Positions 52,348-63,900 of a stretch of DNA of 64,000 bases are shown piece after piece. The translations under genes were made by a program, and so were the position numbers. Within the stretch, counting starts at the first letter, position 1. Each line of letters starts with the position of its first letter. The DNA comes from JAIEPM01 sp964546815. Lineage in GTDB: Bacteria; Cyanobacteriota; Vampirovibrionia; Obscuribacterales; Obscuribacteraceae. The notes beneath the pieces were generated by a model that saw only the letters and a list, made by a program, of their open reading frames with translations, ran no database searches and was not told where the DNA came from. The stretch lies in NCBI GenBank assembly GCA_964546815.1, contig CAZJLR010000005.1:62001-126000 (forward strand), written 5' to 3'.

Positions 52348-53076
52348 TTAGCGCGTAAGATGACCTATGTAATCATCGCTACGGAAGCTTCCTCGCCGCA
52401 AATTTATGTCGTAACGCTTGGGTATCAATGATCCTTTCGAAGCCGAATCGACTTTAGATAAATAGATGAGCGCTTTGCCGTCAACCGTGCTTAGTTCTTT
52501 CATTCGCCAAGCCATGTCCCATTTTGTGTCTTGATTTTCAATTTTCTTAAAGCCTTCTTCAAGCTTCTTCCGATTGGCAATTAGCCAATCCCAGTCTTTC
52601 AAATGTTCAAATACATCGGCGCCAAAATTGTCTTTTATCTTTTGATCGAGGCGTTGTTCCTTTGTTTCAGCTGAATCTTTAACTGGCGGGGCGTCTTTAA
52701 CTGGCGCGGAATCCTTAACTTGTGCAGCATCCTTGACTGGCGCGGCATCCTTAACCTGTGCAGCATCCTTAACTGGTGCAGCATCCTTAACCTGTGCGGC
52801 GTCCTTGACTGGTGTCGCATCTTTCGCAGGCGGACCATCTTTCAAAGAAGTCGAGCAAAATACAAATGCACCTTTCTCGCCAATAACGGCGCCAGGAAGA
52901 GGAAGCGATTCTTTGTTTTCGCCTTTTTCGCCCGCCGCACAATTGCTCGCTTTCGACTCTGGCAAGCCCGGGAGACCAATTGCACTCCTCAGACGCTCTG
53001 CCAGTTCAGCGCCTATTGAATTTTCAGCAGGTGCTTCATTGCAATTTTCAAGATTATCGTAACTCGAACTATTCAT
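52348..53076 (-). CDS. Low-complexity protein with KDA hexapeptide repeats
   Basis: About 242 aa from ATG 53076 (MNSSSYDNLENCNEAPAENS); a TTG at 53091 would add 5 residues. An N-terminal polar part is followed by eight six-residue repeats alternating APVKDA and AQVKDA, then a compact, charged C-terminal domain (FGADVFEHLKDWDWLIANRK, WDMAWRMKELSTVDGKALIY). There is no signal peptide. Similar Lys/Asp/Ala repeats are found in surface and stress proteins, but none is recognised here. Function unknown. Confidence 0.6.
   Translation of the reverse strand: MNSSSYDNLENCNEAPAENSIGAELAERLRSAIGLPGLPESKASNCAAGEKGENKESLPLPGAVIGEKGAFVFCSTSLKDGPPAKDATPVKDAAQVKDAAPVKDAAQVKDAAPVKDAAQVKDSAPVKDAPPVKDSAETKEQRLDQKIKDNFGADVFEHLKDWDWLIANRKKLEEGFKKIENQDTKWDMAWRMKELSTVDGKALIYLSKVDSASKGSLIPKRYDINLRRGSFRSDDYIGHLTR
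52676..52837 (-). repeat. 18-bp coding repeat array, eight units plus one diverged
   Basis: Eight consecutive 18-bp units (52676-52819) and a ninth, diverged one code for the alternating hexapeptides APVKDA/AQVKDA. Alternation of two unit types points to a 36-bp secondary period. Confidence 0.9.
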
Positions 53077-53236
53077 GTCGCTGTTCCCCAAATTAGCTAA
53101 GGAACCAGCTACAAACCCGTAAACGTATTAATACACAGACTGTTGGGTTCAGCAATGTGCTTTTACGCAGTCGTTTTGACAGCATCTGCATGTGCTGATT
53201 TTAGACATCAATCCAGCTCGGGCGGCTACCCCTGGC

Positions 53237-54439
53237 TTATTTTGCGGGCAGCAGCCCCTCTTCAGGCACAATAATGGATGAAAAATTATGGCAAACCTTA
53301 CCGAGCGGCAGGTCGAAGAAGCCCTTTTCCATCTTAACTGTAATCTCATCCGAGATTTTGTAGTTGTCTGATGTGCCCCAGGGATTATGAATGGTTACTT
53401 TCTTCGTATCTTCGTCATAACCGGCAAGGCTTAAAGCATGATCTGGCGTGCAGATGCAAACCGGCACGTGATTTTTCACTGCAGCACTCATCCATCTTGC
53501 TACTTTTTCCGGGGGCAGTTTTTTCAACCCCACACCTTTGTATTTTCTTCCAGTGAGCAAATGCAAGGCTTGCGGAGTCCACATCCCCGACTCCATCGCA
53601 CCAAGTGGTGTCATCTTGTAAAAAGCTTTTGTGCTCTTTTTTCCATCTTCAATACGCGACATTCCCATGCCCAAAATTGGCATCCAAACGCCATCTTTAT
53701 CACCCAAGTTACACTGCGAAATTTCAGCGTCTGTCAGCGTAACCTTCACGGGGTCGTCATGTCCGGGGAATTTCACCTCATATCTATCCCACGCAATTTG
53801 ATGAATCATTGCCTGTATTTTCTTTGGGTGATTCATCACCATGGCACCAACAGCCGCCATCCAGACACAATCGGAAATTTGCGCCTGGCGTAATCCATCA
53901 ATTGTAGGGACACCCTTTACTCCCCACAATTGAAAGCCTTTGGCATCTTTGTTGCTTGCCAAATCCTGGAAGCTCTTCATAAACTCGATGCCGAGAAAGG
54001 AGAGCTTCACCGTATTTCCTTCACCGCGATATCTTTTCACTTCAATGGATTTTCCCTGAGCAAACTCCATAAGTTTGTCGTACGAAATTGCACGCGCTTT
54101 ACCCTCAGTTTCATCGAAGATGATCGCGAGCGCTCCCAATAAAGCGGCTTGAGCATCTTTCAAACGCGGGTTTCGCTGAAGCTTTCCAACTTCTTTTAAT
54201 GTCAAAACATATTGTTTGCCGCCCGTCCATGATTCGTAGTCACCTTCGATCATTTTGTTGAGCTGCTGCAGCCCTTCCTTTCTAGTTGCTGCTGGTGTGG
54301 AAAAATTCACAGGACCAGGAACTGGCCCCTCATCGTTCGCCTTGTTTGATTGTTGGCAAAAACTCTGCTGGCTAGAAGTCAAAATGTACAAAGTAAGAGC
54401 AAGTGACATTAGCGATTTACTATGCTTCATACAGTACAT
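53237..54439 (-). CDS. Secreted calpain-like cysteine protease
   Basis: About 400 aa. The start is set at ATG 54439 because AGGGAGGTC lies 7 nt upstream; an earlier frame start at 54472 would leave that site inside the gene. A signal peptide (KSLMSLALTLYILTSSQQSF) leads the protein. The triad of C2-type proteases is visible: Cys in QAQISDCVWMAAVGAM, His in CTPDHALSLAGYDED and Asn in TIHNPWGTSDNY, in the right order and distance. Predicted exported cysteine protease; its target is unknown. Calcium-binding C2L domains of animal calpains are absent, as in most bacterial members. Confidence 0.78.
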   Translation of the reverse strand: MYCMKHSKSLMSLALTLYILTSSQQSFCQQSNKANDEGPVPGPVNFSTPAATRKEGLQQLNKMIEGDYESWTGGKQYVLTLKEVGKLQRNPRLKDAQAALLGALAIIFDETEGKARAISYDKLMEFAQGKSIEVKRYRGEGNTVKLSFLGIEFMKSFQDLASNKDAKGFQLWGVKGVPTIDGLRQAQISDCVWMAAVGAMVMNHPKKIQAMIHQIAWDRYEVKFPGHDDPVKVTLTDAEISQCNLGDKDGVWMPILGMGMSRIEDGKKSTKAFYKMTPLGAMESGMWTPQALHLLTGRKYKGVGLKKLPPEKVARWMSAAVKNHVPVCICTPDHALSLAGYDEDTKKVTIHNPWGTSDNYKISDEITVKMEKGFFDLPLGKVCHNFSSIIVPEEGLLPAK

Positions 54440-54674
54440 TAGGCCGACCTCCCTAAAATGTGGATCATTCAACTCTCAACTCAACTGCACACAACTTTGT
54501 TGGCGAAGCCTGGAACAGTCCCCTCTGTTCGCAGAAGCGAAGCGCAGCGACGACCATAGCATACAGCACTCAAATTGTTCTGCGGACTATTTACCACAAC
54601 AAAGCTTTAGTGCAACACATTGTCTGCATTAGGAACGTAGATTTTCGTCTTTGATTTACATGTACTCACCTCAA

Positions 54675-54977
54675 TCAAGCAAGAGAGTTATGAATACCAA
54701 CAATCAGCATTAATAGCGTCACAAAGCCACCGGTGAAGAGCTTATGGTAGTAAGATGAATCTGAAGCAAAGCAGAATGTGTGATTCAGGCACTTGTTCTG
54801 CAAGTAGTCGATTTGAAGTGTTTGGAAATTGTCCTCGAATGCAATACATAACTGCACACAAGTGCAAATTGCATATCTATTAACCTTTGCGTGCATTATG
54901 CCGTAATTCTCGCCTATCACATCATCAATAAAACGAATAACTTGTAGAGCTTCGGCGCCAATTCCAGGAGAGGACAT
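54675..54977 (-). CDS. Uncertain 100-aa frame with C-terminal membrane segment
   Basis: The frame reads MSSPGIGAEALQVIRFIDDV at its start and LFTGGFVTLLMLIVGIHNSL at its end, the latter a possible membrane helix. The ATG has no ribosome site and lies only 4 bp from the divergent start of the giant surface gene, which does have a strong site. It may be a short tail-anchored protein or a chance frame. Confidence 0.3.
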   Translation of the reverse strand: MSSPGIGAEALQVIRFIDDVIGENYGIMHAKVNRYAICTCVQLCIAFEDNFQTLQIDYLQNKCLNHTFCFASDSSYYHKLFTGGFVTLLMLIVGIHNSLA

Positions 54978-54981
54978 CTAG

Positions 54982-57900
54982 TTGAAAACGAGAAAAGCAA
55001 TTCATACTCAATCATGCCTAGCATTAGCGTTGAGTATGACGATTGGTTTGGGTTATTCGGTTACGCCCGCTAGGTCGCAATCTGCAACGCCTACTACTCC
55101 AGTCAATTTAGATTTAACGTCTACTTCGGCAGTAGTGACACCCGGACATCTCGTCGATAAAGGACCAGTTGCGATTACAGTGGGAAGTCAGACCCTCCAG
55201 GTTACTGCGGCTTCAACTCTCACACCTGCAGAAAGACTCGCGGTCTATCAAGTTTTTTCTACCGGGCAACAACAGATTCTTTTGGGAGCGCAGGGCAACG
55301 CGGTGGGCGGCTCGCTGACAATCGGTAGCCACTTCAGCAATTTCGTTTCGAGTTTAACGGTTCCAAGTAATGTATCTGTCCTCAGTAATGCAGCAGTTGC
55401 TTCCAATCTCAATTTGACAGGAACATTGGTAAACGCCGGCAATATTTACGCTTTTTCAAATTCACCTGCAGCCACCACGGCAAATTTTTCTGCATCGAAC
55501 ATTATCAACAGTGGATTGATTACATCGATTCTTCCGGCTCAGCTAGCTCACCTCGGGACTGTCCCTGTAAACCTAAACCTGGTAGCGCAGCAAAACATTT
55601 TCAATAGCGGCATTATTAGTGCATCGGGAAATTTGAATTTAACAGCCGGCGGACAGATAAGCAATATCACTCAAGGCGCAACGCAAGCCATTTTGAGTGG
55701 AGCGAATATCAACGTGCTCACTGGCGCACTTGCATCACTTAACACCGCTCAGTTAATAAACACAGGCATTATTTCGGCAACTACCGGCAATGTAAACGTT
55801 AGCTCTATAACCAATAATCTGCTGGTCAACAACTCTAACGGTATCATTCAGGCAATAGCAGGAAACATCTCGATGAATTCTGCTACTTCATTGCTTTCTG
55901 TGTTGAACAATAATGGGTCTATATCGGCGAAAAATCAACTTTCGTTTTTGACTTCGTCCTCAACCAGCACTTCTCAGCAACAAGCGCTAATGGATTTGAT
56001 TGGTGGAAATCTAAGCGCCAAGTCAATTTTATTTGCGGGCGACAATGCTGCAATAACTATCAACGCAAATAAGATAAACGGACTTATTGATATAAAAGGA
56101 TGCAGTCTGGCGATAAATTCGGAGCATGGCGACTTAAACATAAACTCGTTTGAACTCAGCGGCGACCCGGTGTTCCGCGCAGCTACAGGTAATTTAACAA
56201 TACCAATCAGTTTTAGCGCTGGAGTCTATAACAGCAGTGGTCCATTTATTGCAGTAGCCGGACAGAACGTAACCCTTGGCGGAACCGGTACCATAGATGC
56301 TGCCGCAAGCCCGATAACAATCGCGGCAGGCGTGAACAGCGATATCAACGGAAACATTCTAGGCACGAGTAGCACCGGCGGTGACATCGCCATGCCAACC
56401 GTTAGCCTGAGAACGAACGGAGCTAACATTCAACTTCAAGCAAACGCTGCAAACGGTAGCGGTGGAAATATTTCAATCGCCAACGTTTCAAGCAATGGAA
56501 ATAATGGCGGTGCTGGAGCGAACGGTTCTAGCGGCGGCGCAATCAGCATAACCGCAGCAGGAATGGTCAATGCAGGAAACATAAACAGCAGCGGAGGTAA
56601 CGGCGGCGACGCGACTCAGGTAATCGGCGTTCCTGCCAATGGTGGCGCCGGTAGTGGCGGACCAGGCATAACTCTTAGCAGCACAACTACTAACAAAGAT
56701 ACAAATGGCAACATAGTCAACTATACATATTTATTCTCGAACGGTACCTCCATTACAAGCACGGCGGCACCAATAACACCTGTGCCTCCGTCTATAAACA
56801 CGGTACCTTCAGTCGTCCAACAGCAAATCACCAGCGGATCGGGCGGTAGCAGCGGCGGTGCTTACAGCGACGGCTCAGCCGGCGCAGCAGGCAGCAATGG
56901 TGTAAACGGAAGCAAAGGTGGCAATGCCGGCAACGCAGGCAGCATAGCAATCAACGCGGGTGGCGCAGCAAGCTTAGGACAAATAACAGCAAGTGGCGGA
57001 ACGGGCGGGCACGGCAGTGACGGCAGCGCAGGCGGAAAAGGCGGCGGCGGCGGCAATGGTGGCGACTCTTATGTTGCCTCGAATGCCGGCGATGGCGGAG
57101 CAGGAGCCAGCGGCGGTGACGGCGGCAACGGCGGAGTTGGCGGTATCGGGGGCAACGGCGCTAGCGTCGCTATTTCTACTGGCACAGCAACTTTGACAAT
57201 TTCGAGCATACTTGCAGCAGGTGGCACTGGCGGCACCAGCGGTGTCGGCGGAGACGGCGGAGCAGGTGGCAATGGTGGCAACGGAGGCAGCGCATATGGT
57301 ATCGGCGCCAGCGGCGACGGTGCCTATGGCGGCAATGCAGGACGAGGCGGCAATGGCAACCTCGGTGGCGTGGGCGGCTCAGGTGGCTCGATAAGCATCC
57401 AGTCGGGAGTAATAAGCAGTTCCACTCTAATTTTAAGATCAAACGGTGGTGATGGCGGCTTAGGCGCACCAGGCGGCAACGGTGGCGCCGGTGGTGCGGC
57501 AGGAAGCGGAGCCGGTGGACTAGTCGGCGGCGGTTCTGGCGCAGGCGGCATCGGTGGATCTGGCGGAAGTGCAGGTGCTGGCGGCAATGCTGGTAACGCT
57601 GCAAACATTACAATCACTGCCAGCAAAATAAATGCTTCAGCAGGAAGCGGCATCTATGCACTGGGTGGACAGGGCGGCAACGCAACCACCAGAACAATAG
57701 CTTTAACTTGCAGCACATGCGGAGCTAATGGCACATCCGGAACCTCAAACATCGCCATTGGCGGCGGCTGGGGTGGCGCCGGAGGCACTGCCGGTAGTAC
57801 CGGTGGCGGACTCGTCAGTACTGCTGCCGGCAACGGCGGAGACGGTGGCAACGGCGGTGCCGGTGCAGCTGGCGGAATTGGTGGTATAGGTGGCAACATT

Positions 57901-60900
57901 TCCATCAATATATCTAGCTCATTAACCTTTAATGGCAACATCCAGAGCATAGGCGGCAATGGTGGCAACGGTAGCCGAGGTGGTTTTGGGCTAAATGGTG
58001 GTACAGGGGCAACCGGCTCATTCGGACTAATCTATGCCGGCGCAGGCGGCAGCGGAGGCAATGGAGGTAGTGCGGGAGCAGGCGGCTTTGGCAACCTGGG
58101 CGGAAGAGCAGGCAGCATTTCAATTCAATGTACAGACGACATCCTTATAAACGGTAATGTGAACTCACACGGTGGACACGGCGGCACAGGTGGCCCAAGC
58201 GGCAACGCAGGCATAGGGGCTGACGGCAGCGGTGGCGGCGGCGGAATTATTGCCGGCAATGGTGGCACAGGTGGACAAGGCGGCGGAGTCGCACCCGGTG
58301 GAAGAGGCGGAGATGGCGGAGACGGTGGCGCGGTTTCACTGATATCACTTAACGGATCTGTCACGGTAAATAACGGCAGCGGCGAAGCCATTAGCACTTA
58401 TGGTGGTGGTGGTGGCGGCGGTGGTGCCGGCGGAAATGGTGGAAATGGTGGCGGCGGCTCTACTAGTGGAGTAGGCTTCAACGGTGCCACACAACTAAAC
58501 ACCCAACTGGGCGCAGGAACTTACCCGCCAACAACCATTGACGCAAGCTTTGGATTTACAGTCGGCGTGGTTGGCAGCCAGGGCGGACTGGGAGGATTTG
58601 GCGGGGCAGGTGGTCTCGGCGGTAGCGGCGGCGATGGTGGCAGCGTAATAATGCTAGCCAGAAATGGCTCAATTGCTATTACCGGAGACATCCTGACTTA
58701 TGGAAACTCAGGCGGAGTACCGGGCTCTCCTGGTCTAAACGGCATCAACGGAAGAGATGGTGCCACGCGCACCTACTTCGGGTTGAGCATTCCCATTAGC
58801 ATAACAAGTAATGGTGGCATCATCGGCAACTCAGCTGGACTCAACGTAGGGGCCGGGCTGGCAATTACAATCGACGGTGTCACAGTTGGTGCGCAAGCAT
58901 ATTCAAGCGCAGCAAAACTACTTACAGGCAGCCCTGGAATCAGCGGCATCAATTTGTGGATTGACCTCGAAGACACAGCCGGCACCTCAACCACAGGTGC
59001 CCCTGGTGGTGGCAACGGTTATTATGGCTATAGAAATAATTTTGGTGTCACAGGGTTAAACCAAACATTCACAATCGCAGGACAGTCGTATACCTCAGGA
59101 TTAACAATTACACCAATAGTTGGAAACATCCTAACTGTTTTTGGTGTAACTCCGCCCAACTTCTTAAACGGCTCATACATGACGGGGACATTCCCACCGT
59201 TTTACTCCTACATTATTCCAGACAGTCAAACCGGATCTAACAATACAGGCACTATTTCAACAGCAACTCCCACAACGACGGCATTTTTCGGCGGGGTAAA
59301 AACAGACCTCAGCGCGTCGCGAGGAGGAAACGTAACCGCAATCGCCGGCACCAGTTTTAGTGCCACAGGAGCATTTAATGCCCTTGGCGGACAAAGTTTG
59401 ATTATTCAGAACTCTCCTTGTTGCGGTGGTCCTCCACAAACAGCATATTTCTTGCTGGGCATTGGAGGCTCAGTCCTTCTTCAAGCAAGCACGATCAACC
59501 TACTGTATCCCAATGCTCCAGGCACTGGTGGTCCACCGAATTTCACGGGTGGAACAACCCAACAGACCCAAGATGCAATGGCAAATTACGCGGTTAAAGC
59601 AGGCTCGATTACATTTATAACGGAATCAAACGGGCAAAACTTTTTGTTTAAGCCGACTGTATTTTCTCGCAATCTCACATTGCCTGTTTACGGTGGGCTA
59701 AATATAGGAGACGGCAGCAGGCCGGTTATGGCCACAAGCCCAGTGCAAGTTCTCAGCAATAAATTCGGCAGCATTGAATTATCACAATTGCTTGGCGCTG
59801 GTGGCACATACAATGCTCAAGGTGACCTGGTGATAGTAGCGACCGGCGACATCCTCTCCACTGGTGTACCGGCAAACAGCAGCATTCGCTCTAGCACGGG
59901 TGGGCAAATTATTTTGGCCGCAGGCAGCCTAGCGCCCACCGCTCCCAATTATTGGCTGGTGGTTGGTGGCGCCTCCCAAACAGGCGGCAATATTTCCCTG
60001 CCCAACGTTTCAATCGGAACTTCAAACACCAGTCTTGTCTACCTCGCTGCATCTGCCGGAACTTCACGAATAGGTTCTATTACAACAGACAAAATCACAG
60101 CCTCTAACGGACAGGGAAATACAGCACCAGGCAGCGTGTATGCCTATTCAAGCGCTGACTTCACACCATCATCAGTAACAGCACAGTTTGGAAATTTTGG
60201 CAGCACCACTGGCAATATCGGTTATCCAGATACACCCGTCACGATAGCAATTTCCTCATTGTCGGTAAAAATTCCAGCAGGGGTCACCAACCTCATTAAC
60301 ACAGTCGCTGGCGGAGTCACTGTGGAAGATTCATACGCAAGCGCAATTTATTTGTACAACACTACTGGCAATATCACTATAAGAGGAACAGTCAACTCAG
60401 GCTTTGCAGTCTTCGAAACTCCAAACAGTATTTTTACAAAAAACACCATCACCACCGTCGGACAAAACGGCATGATTCAAATGATCATGGGTGGCTCGAT
60501 AACAGACGCCAACGGGCTTTCCTATTTCAATTCTCCAAATATTGGTCTAACAAGCACCGCCGGCTCAATCGATATTTCAAGCCTGGCGGCGACTGGTTCC
60601 ATAACACTTGTAGCAAAAGCAGCAAATTCCTCAGCTAAGGCTACATCAATCAACACGCCTACTTTGGGCATCGTTTCCGGAAGTGGTGGAGCGACAATAC
60701 TTTCCACAAACGCTACGCAATTAGTAGCAAACTCTACCGGCGCCGTTAACTTGACCGCAACAGGCGCGGTAGAATTGGGCACAGACGGCAAGCTGCCTTC
60801 CTATGGAAAAACATTTGCTCTCACTGCAAATGGAAACATTACTTTGAGCGGGCCATTATGGGTTGAACAAAGTGCGACACTTAGCACGAAGAGCGGTAGC

Positions 60901-63900
60901 AACGGTTCAATCACACTCAACAAAAACATTGGACCAGTTTCTTCAAGCAGCACTTATCCAGACATCAGTTTAATCGCTGATGGCACAGGGTCTATCTCTC
61001 AAAGTGGAAGCAACATCTTTGCACACTCTTTGGTTTTGCAATCGACCAGCGGGAATATTGGCGCATCAGTAACACCCATTTTTGCTAATTCTGATTTGCT
61101 TACTTTCTCGACCAGCGGCAGTGTTTCGATATTCAACACAAACAGCGCTTATTCAGTCAATCTTGGCTCATGGTCAGGAACAAATCTATTATTCATTCAA
61201 GGCGGTAACATTACTGTAAATGGAAGCTTAAACGCAAGTGGCGACATCCGATTGCTCACATTTGCCGGAGGCAGCATTGTTCTCAACAACAATGTACAAG
61301 CTGGTGGCACGACAACACTAACAGCCTCAGGAAACACAGATCTAGCCGTAGGACCGTTGAACAGTGGCTCAATTACACAAAACGCGAGTAGCACGCTCAC
61401 CGCAACGCAGTTGAATCTAAGTGCAGGTACTGGCGGAGTGGGACTGGCGGCACAACATCTTAAAACAAACAGCAGCGCTTTAGTTTTGAGTGTCGCGGGT
61501 GCAGTCAATATAGACAACGCACGCAGTGCCACGGCATCGGTGCCGCTTGTGGGACAGTTAAACCTCACCAACACCGGCGACTTGACCTTCCTCTCAGCTG
61601 TAGACACATCATCTAATACAGGGTCCGCAGGAAAAATTTCAATAAGCGTTATTGGCGGCAAACTTACAGCCCTCGACTTGTCTGCAAACGGAAGCGGGTC
61701 TGGTAACAATTCAGCCGACATCGCACTGAACGCAGATAATGGTATCAGCGTGCAAAACATTAGTTCTTCGGGCCTCAATGGTGCCACAGCCGGAAATTTA
61801 ATCCTTCTAAGCGCTGGTCAAACTATTAAAACCGGTAATATCGCCGCCAATGGTGCTACTTCTGCTAACGGCGGCACAGTGATAATAACTGCTGGCGTAA
61901 TCGAGCCAGGCTCAAAAGTAGAAGCAAACGCGTTAGGAACCGGTTCTGGTGGCAAGATCACCTTTATCACCACAGGTGCTGCGGGAAACTCGGTTGGAAC
62001 CAACCACCTGCCTGGTGTCATCAGTGCCAACGGCGTTAATGGTGGCAGTATCACACTGGAATACGCAGGTGGTTTCATAATCGACAGCGGAGCAAAGATT
62101 CAAGCAAATGGAAGCAGCGGACCGGGCGGCACAGTGTTCTTGAGCGGTTTGCCAATCGGCGGGGCGGCACTCTCAGTTCAAAACAACGGCTCTATTGAAG
62201 CCAACAACAAGAACTCAGACACCGGTGTTATCGCGATTCACTCCGGTCCCCTGCAAGACATAACGATCTCAGGTACCGGAAGCTTGCTTGCCGGACAAAT
62301 AGTTCGCTTTGGCAATATCGATCCACTTACTCTGTTGCTTTCCGCAACGCCAGCTGGAAACGGTAAACTCACACAGGCTTCGGTTCTGAATAATTTTGAA
62401 ACGAACGCAAAGATGGCTTCATTCACTCTCGTCAATCTGGGCGATTTGACTTTGCCTAAGAATGTCAACCTCACAAACGGCACCGGCAGCGGTGCAAACT
62501 TTGTCGCCACTGCGGGAGGCAAATTAACCTTCACCAACATAAGCAGCCTTGGATTGGGGCTCACAGGCTTTGGCGGCAACATAATACTGACAGCCGGAAA
62601 TACGATCGTTGGAAACACGATCAACAACAGCAGTAGCAGCGGCTCTGGCGGGTCTGTGACTGTAAATGCACCTAACGTGTTTATCACTAACATCAATTCC
62701 AATGGCAACATAAATGGTGGCAACTTAAGCGCCTCTGGCACTTCACTCACCTTCGATAATATTTCAACAAATGGCGCAAATGGTTTCGGAGGCATTAGCA
62801 CATTCATCGGCTCAGTGAGCGTCAAGAATTTCTCGTCAACAGGCTTAAACGGCGGAGGCTTCAATGTAAATGGAGGCGGCATTTTCGCCGGAGCTATCAA
62901 CCTTTCTGGAAACCTGAGTGGCGGCTCTGTTAGCCTATCTGGCACGAATGTGAACCTCGGAGACGTAAATGCAACGGGTGGATTAATTGGTGGCTCATTC
63001 CGCAACAACAGCGGCAACCTAAGCGTTTCATCAGTAAATGTTTCTGGTGGCGGCGCAGGCGGAATGGTCTTGATTAATACAGGTGGTGGCACCAATTTCG
63101 GAAGCATAATTGCCAACGGTGGCAATGGCGGATTCGTCGGCATCAGCAGTGGTGGCGGAATCAGCGGCTCATCGATAAGTGCTAATGGGTCGAGCAGTGG
63201 TGGCACCGTGTCACTCTCAAGTGGTGGCATCATCGTCTTCGGCAGCATGTCAGGCACAGGTGGTGGTGGCAGCGGCGGCAGCCTATTCGTCACAGCCCCT
63301 GGACTTATCGGCAATTCAATTGATTTCTCAAGCGCTTCTGGAGTCGGCGGGATTGTAGTACTCAACACAGGATTCACCCGAGTCGGTTCGATCAGATCAA
63401 ATGCACCAATTATAGGCAACAGCGGGTTGCCTAATACCAACTTTTCCAATAGCCTTCCTAACATTATAGCCAGCTCTACAATTGTGCAAACCGACAGCAC
63501 ACGTGTTCCGCGCGGAAGAATGCTCAAAGAACAGAGCGATGATGAGCAAAAGGTTCTCGAAGGAAGGGTAATAGAAGAATTCGCGGAAGAGAGCAAAGAT
63601 GTACCTGATGGTGGTCTCGTAGACAGTTCCACTTTTGACAGCGCTACTTTGAGCCAATTAACAGCAAAGGGAGTCAAAGTAGGCGAAGGCAGCGGCAATA
63701 AATTTTTCAATTTAGACCGTGGCAAAGTCCTCTTTGCACCTAATCAAGACATCATCGTTCAGACTCATGAAGCACAAATATCAATCGCCGCTGGTTCGCA
63801 CGTCTGGATTGTAGAAACTGGAAATGATGTAGCGATTTTCGATCTTGCCGACAAGAAAAATGGCGCAGTGAAAGTAGTCAACGCAAAACAGCAGCTCGAG

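Noticed and set aside
55248..63725. Long minus-strand frames rich in Pro, Leu and Arg opposite the adhesin gene
   Set aside because: They mirror GGC/GGT glycine codons of the plus-strand gene (Pro on the other strand), have no ribosome sites and no motifs, while the plus-strand frame is continuous for 9 kb with a signal peptide.
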